DNA from: Crenarchaeota archaeon SCGC AAA471-B05
GTDB lineage: Archaea; Thermoproteota; Thermoprotei; Gearchaeales; Gearchaeaceae
DNA: 15,205 nt
Reading direction: 5' to 3'
Assembly: GCA_000380705.1 (NCBI GenBank)
Contig: AQYM01000025.1
Span: 21,152-36,356, forward strand
Shown: positions 1-6,537 of the stretch, piece after piece
Numbering within the stretch: position 1 is the first letter of the stretch
Layout of the letters: the number at the start of each line of letters is the position of its first letter
Position numbers and translations under genes: made by a program
The notes under the pieces: model-generated
The model's input: the letters and a program-made list of their open reading frames with translations, nothing else
Told to the model about the DNA's origin: nothing
Database searches by the model: none

Positions 1-1
1 A

Positions 2-1120
2 ATAATAAACTTAGCTTTAGCAGGAATGTTGGTTACAGTTATTTCAGGAATGATTTTTGCTTACTTTATTCCTAATCCTATAGTTCATGCATTTTGGATT
101 TTAGGATTATCTATAATGTTTGTTGTAGGCATAATTTATATAATTGCAATTTCTCCATTAAAAGTCTCATATAAAGTAAAAGATAAAAACTATGCTTCTA
201 TATTTGGATATGACGTTGTTCAGTTGGCTTTCTTTATTACTGTAATTATGTTCCTAATTTCAGCAATGTTTGGAGGATATTTTGCAGCACATCTTGGATT
301 CGATGATAATGTTAAAATCTTCCTTTTAGAAGAACACTCAGCGAAGGAATATAGAAAGTTAGTACCCCCTTCTACACCAATAGAATTATCTGTTTCTGGT
401 CACGCACATTCAACAGTAGCATTATTTGGTGTAGCCTTAATGCTTATTGGATTTAGATGGGCTGATTTTAAAGGTAAATTGCAAAAAGTTGCGGCATATT
501 TTACTTTAATCGGTATCTTTCCTTTATCTTATGGAAGCTGGAGTGTAGCTTGGGATAGACCTAAAGCTCATATAATAGTAAATGGAGGTGTAGGATTACT
601 TGAATTAGCTTTACTTTTATTTATAATATTTGGAATAATGAAATTAGTTAAATCTAACGGGCTTATAAATGCAATAAAAGATGGAGCTAAAATAGGACCT
701 TTTATTATAGCACTATTGATGGGTATTTTTGATGCAAGTAGTGGTCTAGCGGTTGCTATGAGAATTAGAGAAGTAAGAAATGTTTGGCCAATTGAAGATG
801 AGATTGTTTATATTACAGCTCATTGGCATTTATTAGCTTTAACTTTCGGAATGATTTTATTCTTAATATTCGTAGATTTGAACTTTAACGGTTTTTCAAG
901 AATCTTAATCTCTTGGTTAACTATTGGAGGCTTTACATTTACGGTAATTGGCGGATTTTTCTTTATGCTTAGCCCAATGTTTGTAGGAAGTGAACCTTCA
1001 GAAATTGCTATTAAATCTTTAGAAATTAAAAATAGTGTTTTACCAGCAGTGGAAATAGGAACCTCGTTATTATTAATTTCTCTAATATTTACTTCCATAA
1101 GAATTCTAAAAACTAAATAA
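2..1120 (+). CDS. polytopic membrane protein, heme-copper oxidase subunit I-like (5' end outside window)
   Basis: The reading frame is open to the left window edge, and the residues before the first ATG at 26 are already hydrophobic, so this is the C-terminal part of a longer protein. About ten membrane helices are visible. Histidines sit where heme or metal ligands would be: VSGHAHSTVALFG in one helix, ITAHWHLLALTFG about 145 residues later, plus single His in PIVHAFW, AAHLG and KAHIIVNGG. The second HxH helix resembles helix 10 of heme-copper oxidases and NO reductases (AHFHYV, AHGHMA). Family knowledge would make this a respiratory oxidase or reductase core subunit, or a heme b membrane protein. 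The canonical HH pair for CuB is not seen in this part, so function is inference. It ends in a T-rich stretch. A relic with a similar C-terminus lies downstream on the other strand. Confidence 0.6.
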   Translation: MINLALAGMLVTVISGMIFAYFIPNPIVHAFWILGLSIMFVVGIIYIIAISPLKVSYKVKDKNYASIFGYDVVQLAFFITVIMFLISAMFGGYFAAHLGFDDNVKIFLLEEHSAKEYRKLVPPSTPIELSVSGHAHSTVALFGVALMLIGFRWADFKGKLQKVAAYFTLIGIFPLSYGSWSVAWDRPKAHIIVNGGVGLLELALLLFIIFGIMKLVKSNGLINAIKDGAKIGPFIIALLMGIFDASSGLAVAMRIREVRNVWPIEDEIVYITAHWHLLALTFGMILFLIFVDLNFNGFSRILISWLTIGGFTFTVIGGFFFMLSPMFVGSEPSEIAIKSLEIKNSVLPAVEIGTSLLLISLIFTSIRILKTK

Positions 1121-1130
1121 ATAAAATTAA

Positions 1131-1140
1131 TTTTTTTATA
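1131..1140 (+). promoter_or_regulatory. TATA-like box / T-rich 3' end
   Basis: A run of seven T followed by ATA lies just after the stop at 1120 and is centred about 25 bases before the ATG at 1161. It may act as the poly-T terminator of the upstream gene, as the TATA box of the small downstream gene, or both. Confidence 0.4.
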
Positions 1141-1160
1141 TTTTCTTAATTTTAATATTT

Positions 1161-1335
1161 ATGAAAAAATTATTCGTCGAAAAAGTAAATACAAATGTAG
1201 ACAGAATTAATCCATCTAAAGGAGAGCGAGTATATGCAGAAGCTATCAGAGAGCAATTGAGAAAAATAGATATATATCTATAAAGGACTAGGCTACCCTA
1301 TAAAAAGAGAAACTTATGCTACGAATTTTAAATAA
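1161..1335 (+). pseudogene. small gene split by slippage in an AT repeat
   Basis: An ATG at 1161, correctly spaced from a TATA-like box, opens a 40-codon frame ending at 1283 (starts MKKLFVEKVNTNVDRINPSK, then GERVYAEAIREQLRKIDIYL). The stop follows an ATATATAT tract at 1271-1278. Adding one AT unit there would continue the protein as IYIYKGLGYPIKRETYATNFK to a TAA at 1333-1335, about 58 residues in all. I do not recognise the family. It is either a real 40-residue protein or, more likely, a gene broken by dinucleotide slippage, in keeping with the decay all around it. The last 20 bases overlap the opposite-strand relic. Confidence 0.4.
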
Positions 1336-1544
1336 TTTACTTTTGAATGTAATACAATAGCCACTACTTCTAAACCTAACAAAACTCCTCCTGATAATGC
1401 TAGATTATAGAGTAAACTATAAGCTGTTTCCTCACTTCCTAAAATATTATGTCATTTTTCATCGAGATACCCTCTAGCTATTGTTACAATCATTCTTAGA
1501 ATAAAGGAAAAGGATGATTTATGGAGGAAAACTTTATTGTAAAC
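1314..1544 (-). pseudogene. C-terminal remnant of a membrane protein, possibly a paralogue of the gene at 2-1120
   Basis: One minus-strand frame from 1544 down to a TAA at 1314-1316 gives protein-like sequence: FILRMIVTIARGYLDEK, a UGA at 1454-1452 (one base from Trp UGG), then HNILGSEETAYSLLYNLALS and GGVLLGLEVVAIVLHSK. The second half is a clear membrane helix. Its GSE ... VLxxxE pattern lines up, with one gap, with the last helix region of the oxidase-like gene (GSEPSE ... VLPAVE), suggesting a decayed paralogue. Upstream, in shifted frames, there is further membrane-like reading (a 29-codon frame at 1550-1639 containing KYIGAEILLLITFFIRK), so the dead gene may have extended to about 1680. 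There is no start and no intact frame. Homology to the neighbour is inferred by eye only. Confidence 0.45.
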
Positions 1545-1747
1545 TTATCTCATTTTCTTATAAAAAATGTGATTAAAAGCAAAATTTCTGCTCCGATATA
1601 CTTTAGTATAACATTATATGCACAGTAGAGTAAAACCATCGAAAGGAATATTTAAATGTAATACAAGATCGTCGATATCCCAATGCAGAAATCATTAAAA
1701 CTATAAATTCCTATTCCAAATATTTTCCAATTTCATAAAAATATTTT

Positions 1748-2890
1748 TTATTTCAACATTTCTTCCAAAACTATTGCTAAATTATTTAACATTCCTTCTA
1801 TATCTTCTTTTGTAATATAGCCCATATGACCTATTCTAAATGTTGTTTTTTTGAAAGGACCGTACCCTGCTGCCAATTCGTAACCTCTTTTTCTCATTCT
1901 TTCATATATTTCATATCCATCTATGTTTACAGGAACTTTTACACATGTAATAGTAGGTGATTCATAACCTCTTCTTGCAAATATTTCCAATCCTAATCTT
2001 TTAACTCCGTTGCGTATCATTTCGGCTCTTTCATTATACATATTTAACCATTGTTTTTTACCTCCCATTTCTTCAATCATCCTAAGTATAACATTTAAAC
2101 CGATTATTTGAGGAATTGGAGGAGTTGAAGGAGTTGACCATTCTTCTTCTTGTGTTTTAACGTATTCTAAAACATCGAAATACCATCCCCTGTTTGTAAT
2201 CTTTTCTGCTTTTTTTAAAGCTTCTTTACTAAAAACACCTATAGCTAAACCTGGAGGTAAACCAAAAGCCTTTTGACTACTGCTAAAAACAACGTCCATG
2301 CCCCATTCATCGAATTTTATTTCGGCAGCACCCATAGCTGAAACAGCATCAACAAAAACCAATTTACCATGTTTCTTAGCTACATAACTTAGTTCTTTCA
2401 AAGGATTTAAAACACCTGTACTTGTTTCATTATAAGTTATCGTTACTGCTTCCACTTCAGGATTTTTAACCAAAGCTTCTTCCAGATCATCAGGAAAAAC
2501 AGGATCTCCTGGATTTTTAACCAAAGTTATAGCCTTTCTTCCGTTTGCTTCAACAACCTCCTTATATCTTTCTCCGAATGCTCCTATTATTGTTACCAAA
2601 ACATTTCCTTTAATTTGTACAAAATTTCTTATACTTGCTTCCATTATACCTGTTCCACTACTGGGAAACAATAATACTTTTCCTTCTTTAACTTCCAAAA
2701 ATTTTTCAAGTCTTTCTATTGTATCCTTATGCAATGCCCTGTATTCTTTGGATCTATGGCTAAACATTTGAATTTTCATCGCCTCCAAAACTTCAGGAAA
2801 ACAAGCAACGGGCCCTGCTGTAAAAAGTTTCTTTGGAGAAGACCAAACAAGCTTATTTATTTCTTCAAGTATTTTCTTATTAAGGCTCAT
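1748..2890 (-). CDS. class V aminotransferase (serine-pyruvate / alanine-glyoxylate type)
   Basis: A 380-residue PLP-dependent enzyme of the class V (fold type I) family, full length. Seen in the sequence: N-terminal TAGPVACFPEVLEAM, the cofactor-binding loop FPSSGTGIMEASIRN around 75-89, Asp181 in VDAVSAMGAAEIKFDEWG for the pyridine nitrogen, the Schiff-base Lys207 in SSSQKAFGLPPGLAIG, and Arg352 in FRIGHMG for the substrate carboxylate. Family members move an amino group between serine or alanine and pyruvate or glyoxylate in the cytoplasm; archaeal members may serve serine/glycine metabolism. The exact substrate cannot be told from sequence. The ATG at 2890 has a TATA-like tract about 25 bases upstream, so the transcript is probably leaderless. 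It is intact although both flanks contain only pseudogenes, so it is presumably under selection. Confidence 0.9.
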   Translation of the reverse strand: MSLNKKILEEINKLVWSSPKKLFTAGPVACFPEVLEAMKIQMFSHRSKEYRALHKDTIERLEKFLEVKEGKVLLFPSSGTGIMEASIRNFVQIKGNVLVTIIGAFGERYKEVVEANGRKAITLVKNPGDPVFPDDLEEALVKNPEVEAVTITYNETSTGVLNPLKELSYVAKKHGKLVFVDAVSAMGAAEIKFDEWGMDVVFSSSQKAFGLPPGLAIGVFSKEALKKAEKITNRGWYFDVLEYVKTQEEEWSTPSTPPIPQIIGLNVILRMIEEMGGKKQWLNMYNERAEMIRNGVKRLGLEIFARRGYESPTITCVKVPVNIDGYEIYERMRKRGYELAAGYGPFKKTTFRIGHMGYITKEDIEGMLNNLAIVLEEMLK

Positions 2891-3407
2891 AATATAATAA
2901 GCTAAAATAAAAATAAAAATCTATTCTATTTTACTGTTATTTAAATTTATTAATAAAAAGATTTATTTTTATAATTTTTAAGCGTTCGTATAACTGTCGA
3001 TTAAACGAAAAACACTTTCGGTCATCCCATTTTTTATAATCGTTTTTTAAGGATATAATCTAGACATTTCTTATAAAAAAATTTAGTTGAATTTTTATAA
3101 TTTCATTAAAAAAATTTTATTTTGAATAAAATAAAATTAAAATTATATACTAATATAATAAGAAAAAAATCATATGTTGACAAAAAAGAAATAAAATTTT
3201 GCTTAATTTAATGTTTACAAAACAATAAACTAAAATGTAAAAAAAGAAATATTCCAGTTCAGCTTAGATAGTAAAAGATAAAGTCATTATTATGATGTAA
3301 TAATTTATTTTTAATGTATACAAAATCATGTCGTTGTTGCACAATAATTTACTTACTGTTTATATTTTTAAATATTCAATAACTCTATAATCGAATATCT
3401 AGCATAA
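2891..3407. other. non-coding AT-rich gap, no recognised content
   Basis: Apart from the aminotransferase promoter at its left end, I find no convincing frame, RNA gene or repeat. Short frames of about 20 codons (for example at 3329-3391 on the plus strand) carry no recognisable motif. Given the relics on both sides it may be fully eroded coding DNA. Confidence 0.4.
2904..2920 (-). promoter_or_regulatory. TATA-like promoter of the aminotransferase
   Basis: On the minus strand the tract TTTTTATTTTTATTTTA lies 14-30 bases upstream of the ATG at 2890, as expected for a leaderless archaeal gene. The exact box cannot be picked within the AT-rich tract. Confidence 0.4.
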
Positions 3408-3766
3408 ATGATAGAAATTCTTTACTTTTTAGTAACATCTAAAAATTTAATCGGTTATTCAGCTATTTTAATAGCATCTAAGCTTAAAAAAGGAAAATAA
3501 TAACTATTGAAATAGAGCCCAAATATGCCTCGATGGTGCAATCTAATATTCTAAAAGCTGGACTTAACAATAAATTGAAGTAATTGTCGAGATGTAATGG
3601 GTGTTATTCTTAATTTAAATATTGAAATAGAGATGTTATTCTTAGATGCAGAAAAGGAGGAATATTTGACTCATCTAAAATTAGCAAAACTTGAGCGGAT
3701 TAAAATAAAATCTGCCTATTTAGTTTATATAGAAAAGAGAATTGACTACAAAAAATCTTTAAAAAT
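3408..3766 (+). pseudogene. SAM-dependent O-methyltransferase pseudogene (COG4122-like)
   Basis: Joining three segments in two frames gives a class I methyltransferase of the caffeoyl-CoA / COG4122 O-methyltransferase type. 3408-3497 reads ILYFLVTSKNLIGYSAILIA then SKLKKGK; 3503-3580 (shifted) reads TIEIEPKYASMVQSNILKAG then LNNKLK; 3579 onward (original frame) reads CRDVMGVILNLNIEIEMLF then LDAEKEEYLTHLKLAKLE. These match the family's GYSA, TIE(I/V)(D/E)P, GD, and LDAxKxEYxxHL blocks. The glycine-rich EIGTS segment of motif I, which binds SAM, is missing between VTSKN and GYSA. The shift near 3578-3590 is explained by two lost bases in an ancestral KVIVGDVM stretch. Beyond about 3740 the frame runs antisense to the next gene. 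Family assignment is strong; the gene is dead by frameshifts, stops and motif loss. Confidence 0.75.
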
Positions 3767-5010
3767 TTATGGTGGTCTTGGGAAAATTCTTTTTGCCTTC
3801 AAACCTTCTTCTTTTATTATCTTTTCAAACTGTTCTTTTATATGTAAGGGTAATCTGCTAGGTAAAGTAAAATTGTTTTCTCTATCTATAGCAAATTCAA
3901 GGAGAAGTGTTCTATAAACAGTATAAAGAGGTCTAATCATTACATACGTAGGTATAAAACCTGCTACTAAAAATACAAATAACATAATAATACCTGCATT
4001 TAATCTATCGATAGGAAGGAAGTAGAAAAATAAAAAGTAGCCAAAAGCAAAGCCTGTTGCGCCAAATAATATGAATGAAATTAAAGTTAAAAGACCATAA
4101 GCCCAATTTACAGCGGTAAAGGCAAGCAATACGTCAATGAAATTATGCCAAACAAGTTTAGCTGATCTTATAATTCCATCTTTAAGTTTTTTTCCTTCTA
4201 TTACTATTGTAGGAAGAGTGAAGAAAGTTATGAATTCAAAAATAGCTCTAAAGATAGAAACTATTGCTCTAATTATTAGTAATATTAGTATAATTATTAT
4301 TGCACCCCTATCTTTTTCAACGCTTATTCTTGCTTCAGCAAGCCTTGTTAATCTTTCTATTGCAGCAAGTATGGCAAATATGAAACCTAAAAGAACTATT
4401 GGACCAATGTGATCGAAGGCTCTTTTAAAACCTTTTTTTATATCAGCAACATCTTTATCTGGATTCTATACCAATCATCTACGATAGCTATTATTGCACC
4501 ATCAAAATAAAAAGATATTGAATATATTACCCATGCTGATGCTAAAAAAACCAAAAAAGCTACGGTATATGCTATTAACGGATCGGAATAAAATAAAATT
4601 CCCCAAAGATAAATTACCATAAGAAGATCAAATATCATAGTTACGAAAACAAATAACCCCGATAATAAAGATATTAAGAGGATTTCTTTTTCATCTAATA
4701 TTACTTTAGCGGAAAGAGAAACAAATTCTCCAGCTAGTTTAAGCCTCTCATACTTCCATATTACAATGACCAAATAAACAATAGGTATTAATAGAAAAAA
4801 TATTAGCAATGGTATTGCAATGGGTGCCAAGATCATCATTACTATCGTTAATATTATAAGAATAGAAGGTATGGTAAAACCTATAAATATTGTTAATTGT
4901 TTTCCGTATATAATCTATTGTAATACTGTATATTAAAGTTGAAATAACTACTATCAAGCTTATTACTACAATAACAATGTATATTTTTTCTATTTTTTCA
5001 ACTATAATGT
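3767..5010 (-). pseudogene. DUF6159-like polytopic membrane protein with two frameshifts
   Basis: Three consecutive minus-strand frames join into one multi-helix protein. About 5010-4910 encodes an N-terminal helix (EKIEKIYIVIVVISLIVVIS); after a shift and a TAG near 4915, about 4905-4475 continues through KYERLKLAGEFVSLSAKVIL to FDGAIIAIVDDWYR; after a shift at about 4470, the frame runs unbroken from PDKDVADIKKGFKRAFDHIG to the stop at 3767. Restoring a single A at that second site gives WYRNPDKD. The order (helical start, double helix, DGA..A segment, KKGFKRA, TFFTLPTIVIEGKKLKDGI, then SAKLVWHNF) is that of DUF6159 archaeal/bacterial membrane proteins, whose function is unknown; here two extra N-terminal helices precede the domain. 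The two intact parts would otherwise be called as separate genes of 120-230 residues. The shifts could be assembly errors, but pseudogenes on both sides favour real decay. Confidence 0.7.
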
Positions 5011-5020
5011 ACCAAGTCGT

Positions 5021-5362
5021 ACAGCTTCATGTTTATCAGCAGATCTTGAGAAATTTGTAACAGGTGTAATTGAGAGAAAACCAGGCGAATACGAAATAAA
5101 CATTTTAGCTAAACAATTTTACTTTGATCCATCAGTTATAATTTTGAAAAATCCAAAGAAAATAACATTCAGAATAACAAGTGCAGATATTATACATGGA
5201 TTTCAAATAGTAAGTGCAAGTATTAACGTTATGATTTTTCCAGGATGCTTTACAATAATAACATGGATACCTCCAGAAGATGCTAAAGGAGAATTTTTGA
5301 TAGTATGTAATGAATATTGTGGTACTAATGTTATGTATGCTAAATTAATCATCGAGAGGTGA
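5021..5362 (+). pseudogene. cytochrome c oxidase subunit II (CoxB, ba3 type) pseudogene
   Basis: From about 5042 the frame reads LEKFVTGVIERKPGEYEIN, ILAKQFYFDPSVIILKNPKK, ITFRITSADIIHGFQIVSAS and ends FLIVCNEYCGTNVMYAKLII. This is the cupredoxin CuA domain of ba3-type subunit II: the DxIHGF histidine, then CNEYC with both cysteines, and a final Met. The second CuA histidine, normally in CGxGHxxM, is absent because the sequence goes CGTNVM, apparently two or three codons short. There is no good start: the only in-frame start is an internal TTG at 5144, and the usual N-terminal membrane anchor is lost or out of frame. The 5' end abuts the 5' end of the opposite-strand membrane pseudogene, so a deletion may have joined the two. 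The protein cannot bind CuA normally. Confidence 0.8.
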
Positions 5363-5366
5363 GAGG

Positions 5367-5429
5367 ATGGGGTTCAAAACAGAAGATAGGTTTATTAAAA
5401 TTGCTATAATATTTTCCTTTATATCATAG
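5367..5429 (+). pseudogene. probable N-terminal remnant of cytochrome oxidase subunit I
   Basis: Four bases after the subunit II stop, an ATG behind a good Shine-Dalgarno (GAGAGGTGAGAGG) opens MGFKTEDRFIKIAIIFSFIS before a TAG. A short charged leader followed by the beginning of a hydrophobic helix is what starts subunit I of ba3-type oxidases, and coxB-coxA order is usual. The rest of the gene is gone; the next 115 bases hold only the promoter of the following gene. Assignment rests on position and start context, not on motifs. Confidence 0.5.
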
Positions 5430-5515
5430 GAGGAAATAGGAGGATTAATCAATACATAATATATTTGACAAAAAAATAGTAAATTGGTTTACAAAATTAT
5501 GAAAATGGGAAAGAC

Positions 5516-5523
5516 TATTATAC
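5516..5523 (+). promoter_or_regulatory. TATA box of the zinc-ribbon operon
   Basis: TATTATAC lies about 25 bases before the ATG at 5545, with no Shine-Dalgarno at that start, which indicates a leaderless transcript covering the two overlapping zinc-ribbon genes. Confidence 0.5.
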
Positions 5524-5544
5524 TTTTGATAGTGTTTTATTGTC

Positions 5545-6537
5545 ATGGAAGTTGAAGTTTATAAATGCAAAAATTGTGGAGCTCCAATTGAATATACTCC
5601 TGATTCAATAGTTATAAAGTGTAACTACTGTGGATATTACGAATATTTAAACCCTGGTTTCCAAGTTTTTGTATTGGAAAGTTTGGATAAGAGCAAAATG
5701 GAAGAAATATTTTGGAATAGAATGAGAAATGATAGTCAAATGAAGAAATATATTAACGAGATTTCCTTAGAACAAATGGAAGGATTTTATGTTCCGGTAT
5801 ACTATTGTAATTACTTTGCTGAATATTTTTTCATAGGAGAAAAAGTAGTTACTAGAACGGTAAGAAATAGTAAAGGAAGGGTTACTACAAGAATAGAAAG
5901 AATTAAGGTTTCAGATGAAGGAGAAAAATCTGGTTCAAAGACTTTGCCTGCAAAAAAATATATTGAAGAGCTAGGAATAAAGGAGCTATGTTTTCAGGTG
6001 GAAAGTTTAATTGAATTAGAAAAGGCTAATTTAGCTAAAGCTGAAGAAATTAAATGGAACTTTAAAGGAGAAATATTAGCCTTTGACTTCAATCCTGAAG
6101 AAATGAAAAAGATTTTTGAAGATATCATAGCTGAAGAAATAAAGAATGAAATAAAAAATAAATACGGACTTTCTGAAATAAAAATTTTATCCTGTAACGT
6201 AAACATAAAAGAAATCATACCTGTTTATGTTCCTATTTGGATAGCTTCCTACAAATTCAAAGATATGATATATAGCATTTCCTTTAATGGAAAAACAGGT
6301 TCGCAACTTGTTGCAATGGAACCTATGTTCAAAAGTCAAAGAATTTTATCTGTAATTTTATCTTCGATTATTACAGTTTTGCTTACGTTTATGTTATCTT
6401 CATTATTTTTATCAGGTTTGTTTTTATTTTTAAATACAGAAATTCTTATTTTATTTTTAATTTTTATTATAATTTTATTAAGTGCTTCGATGTATTTCAT
6501 GAATAGAGCTTTTAAAGGAGAACGAATAGAAAGATGA
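5545..6537 (+). CDS. zinc-ribbon membrane protein, YdjG-like (paralogue 1)
   Basis: A 330-residue protein with a TFIIB-type zinc ribbon at the N-terminus (CKNCG at 8-12, CNYCG at 26-30), a long soluble region, and two C-terminal membrane helices at about 268-295 and 298-320. Just before the helices stands IIPVYVPIWIASYKFKDMIY then SISFNGKTGSQ, a block typical of bacterial zinc-ribbon proteins of the YdjG kind (often misannotated as PriA-like or TFIIB-like). The ribbon would face the cytoplasm. In Bacillus the homologous locus encodes membrane partners that bring an SPFH protein and PspA to the membrane; an SPFH/zinc-ribbon gene is indeed found about 4 kb downstream here. The stop overlaps the next start by 4 bases (ATGA), so both proteins are probably made together and may form a heteromer. 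DNA binding is unlikely because it is membrane-anchored. Confidence 0.75.
   Translation: MEVEVYKCKNCGAPIEYTPDSIVIKCNYCGYYEYLNPGFQVFVLESLDKSKMEEIFWNRMRNDSQMKKYINEISLEQMEGFYVPVYYCNYFAEYFFIGEKVVTRTVRNSKGRVTTRIERIKVSDEGEKSGSKTLPAKKYIEELGIKELCFQVESLIELEKANLAKAEEIKWNFKGEILAFDFNPEEMKKIFEDIIAEEIKNEIKNKYGLSEIKILSCNVNIKEIIPVYVPIWIASYKFKDMIYSISFNGKTGSQLVAMEPMFKSQRILSVILSSIITVLLTFMLSSLFLSGLFLFLNTEILILFLIFIIILLSASMYFMNRAFKGERIER

Noticed and set aside
3285..3304. Imperfect palindrome CATTATTATGATGTAATAAT as operator or hairpin
   Set aside because: Its arms are only A and T and such palindromes are expected by chance at this base composition; no gene start is nearby.
3597..3917. 106-codon plus-strand frame as a gene
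   Set aside because: Its first half is the 3' part of the methyltransferase relic and its second half is antisense to the DUF6159-like gene; it is a chance fusion.
4137..4412. 91-codon plus-strand frame
   Set aside because: Antisense of continuous, well-conserved DUF6159-like coding sequence on the minus strand.
4748..4957. 69-codon minus-strand frame as a separate gene
   Set aside because: Only its first part (about 30 residues) is sensible, as the N-terminal helix of the frameshifted membrane protein; the rest is out of frame with the real sequence.
5144..5362. Intact 72-residue protein starting at TTG 5144
   Set aside because: The cupredoxin domain clearly begins upstream in the same frame and lacks a CuA ligand, so this is part of a pseudogene rather than a small gene.
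1121..5544. Insertion sequence or transposase causing the gene loss
   Set aside because: I saw no transposase motif, terminal inverted repeats or target duplications; the damage is small indels and deletions.
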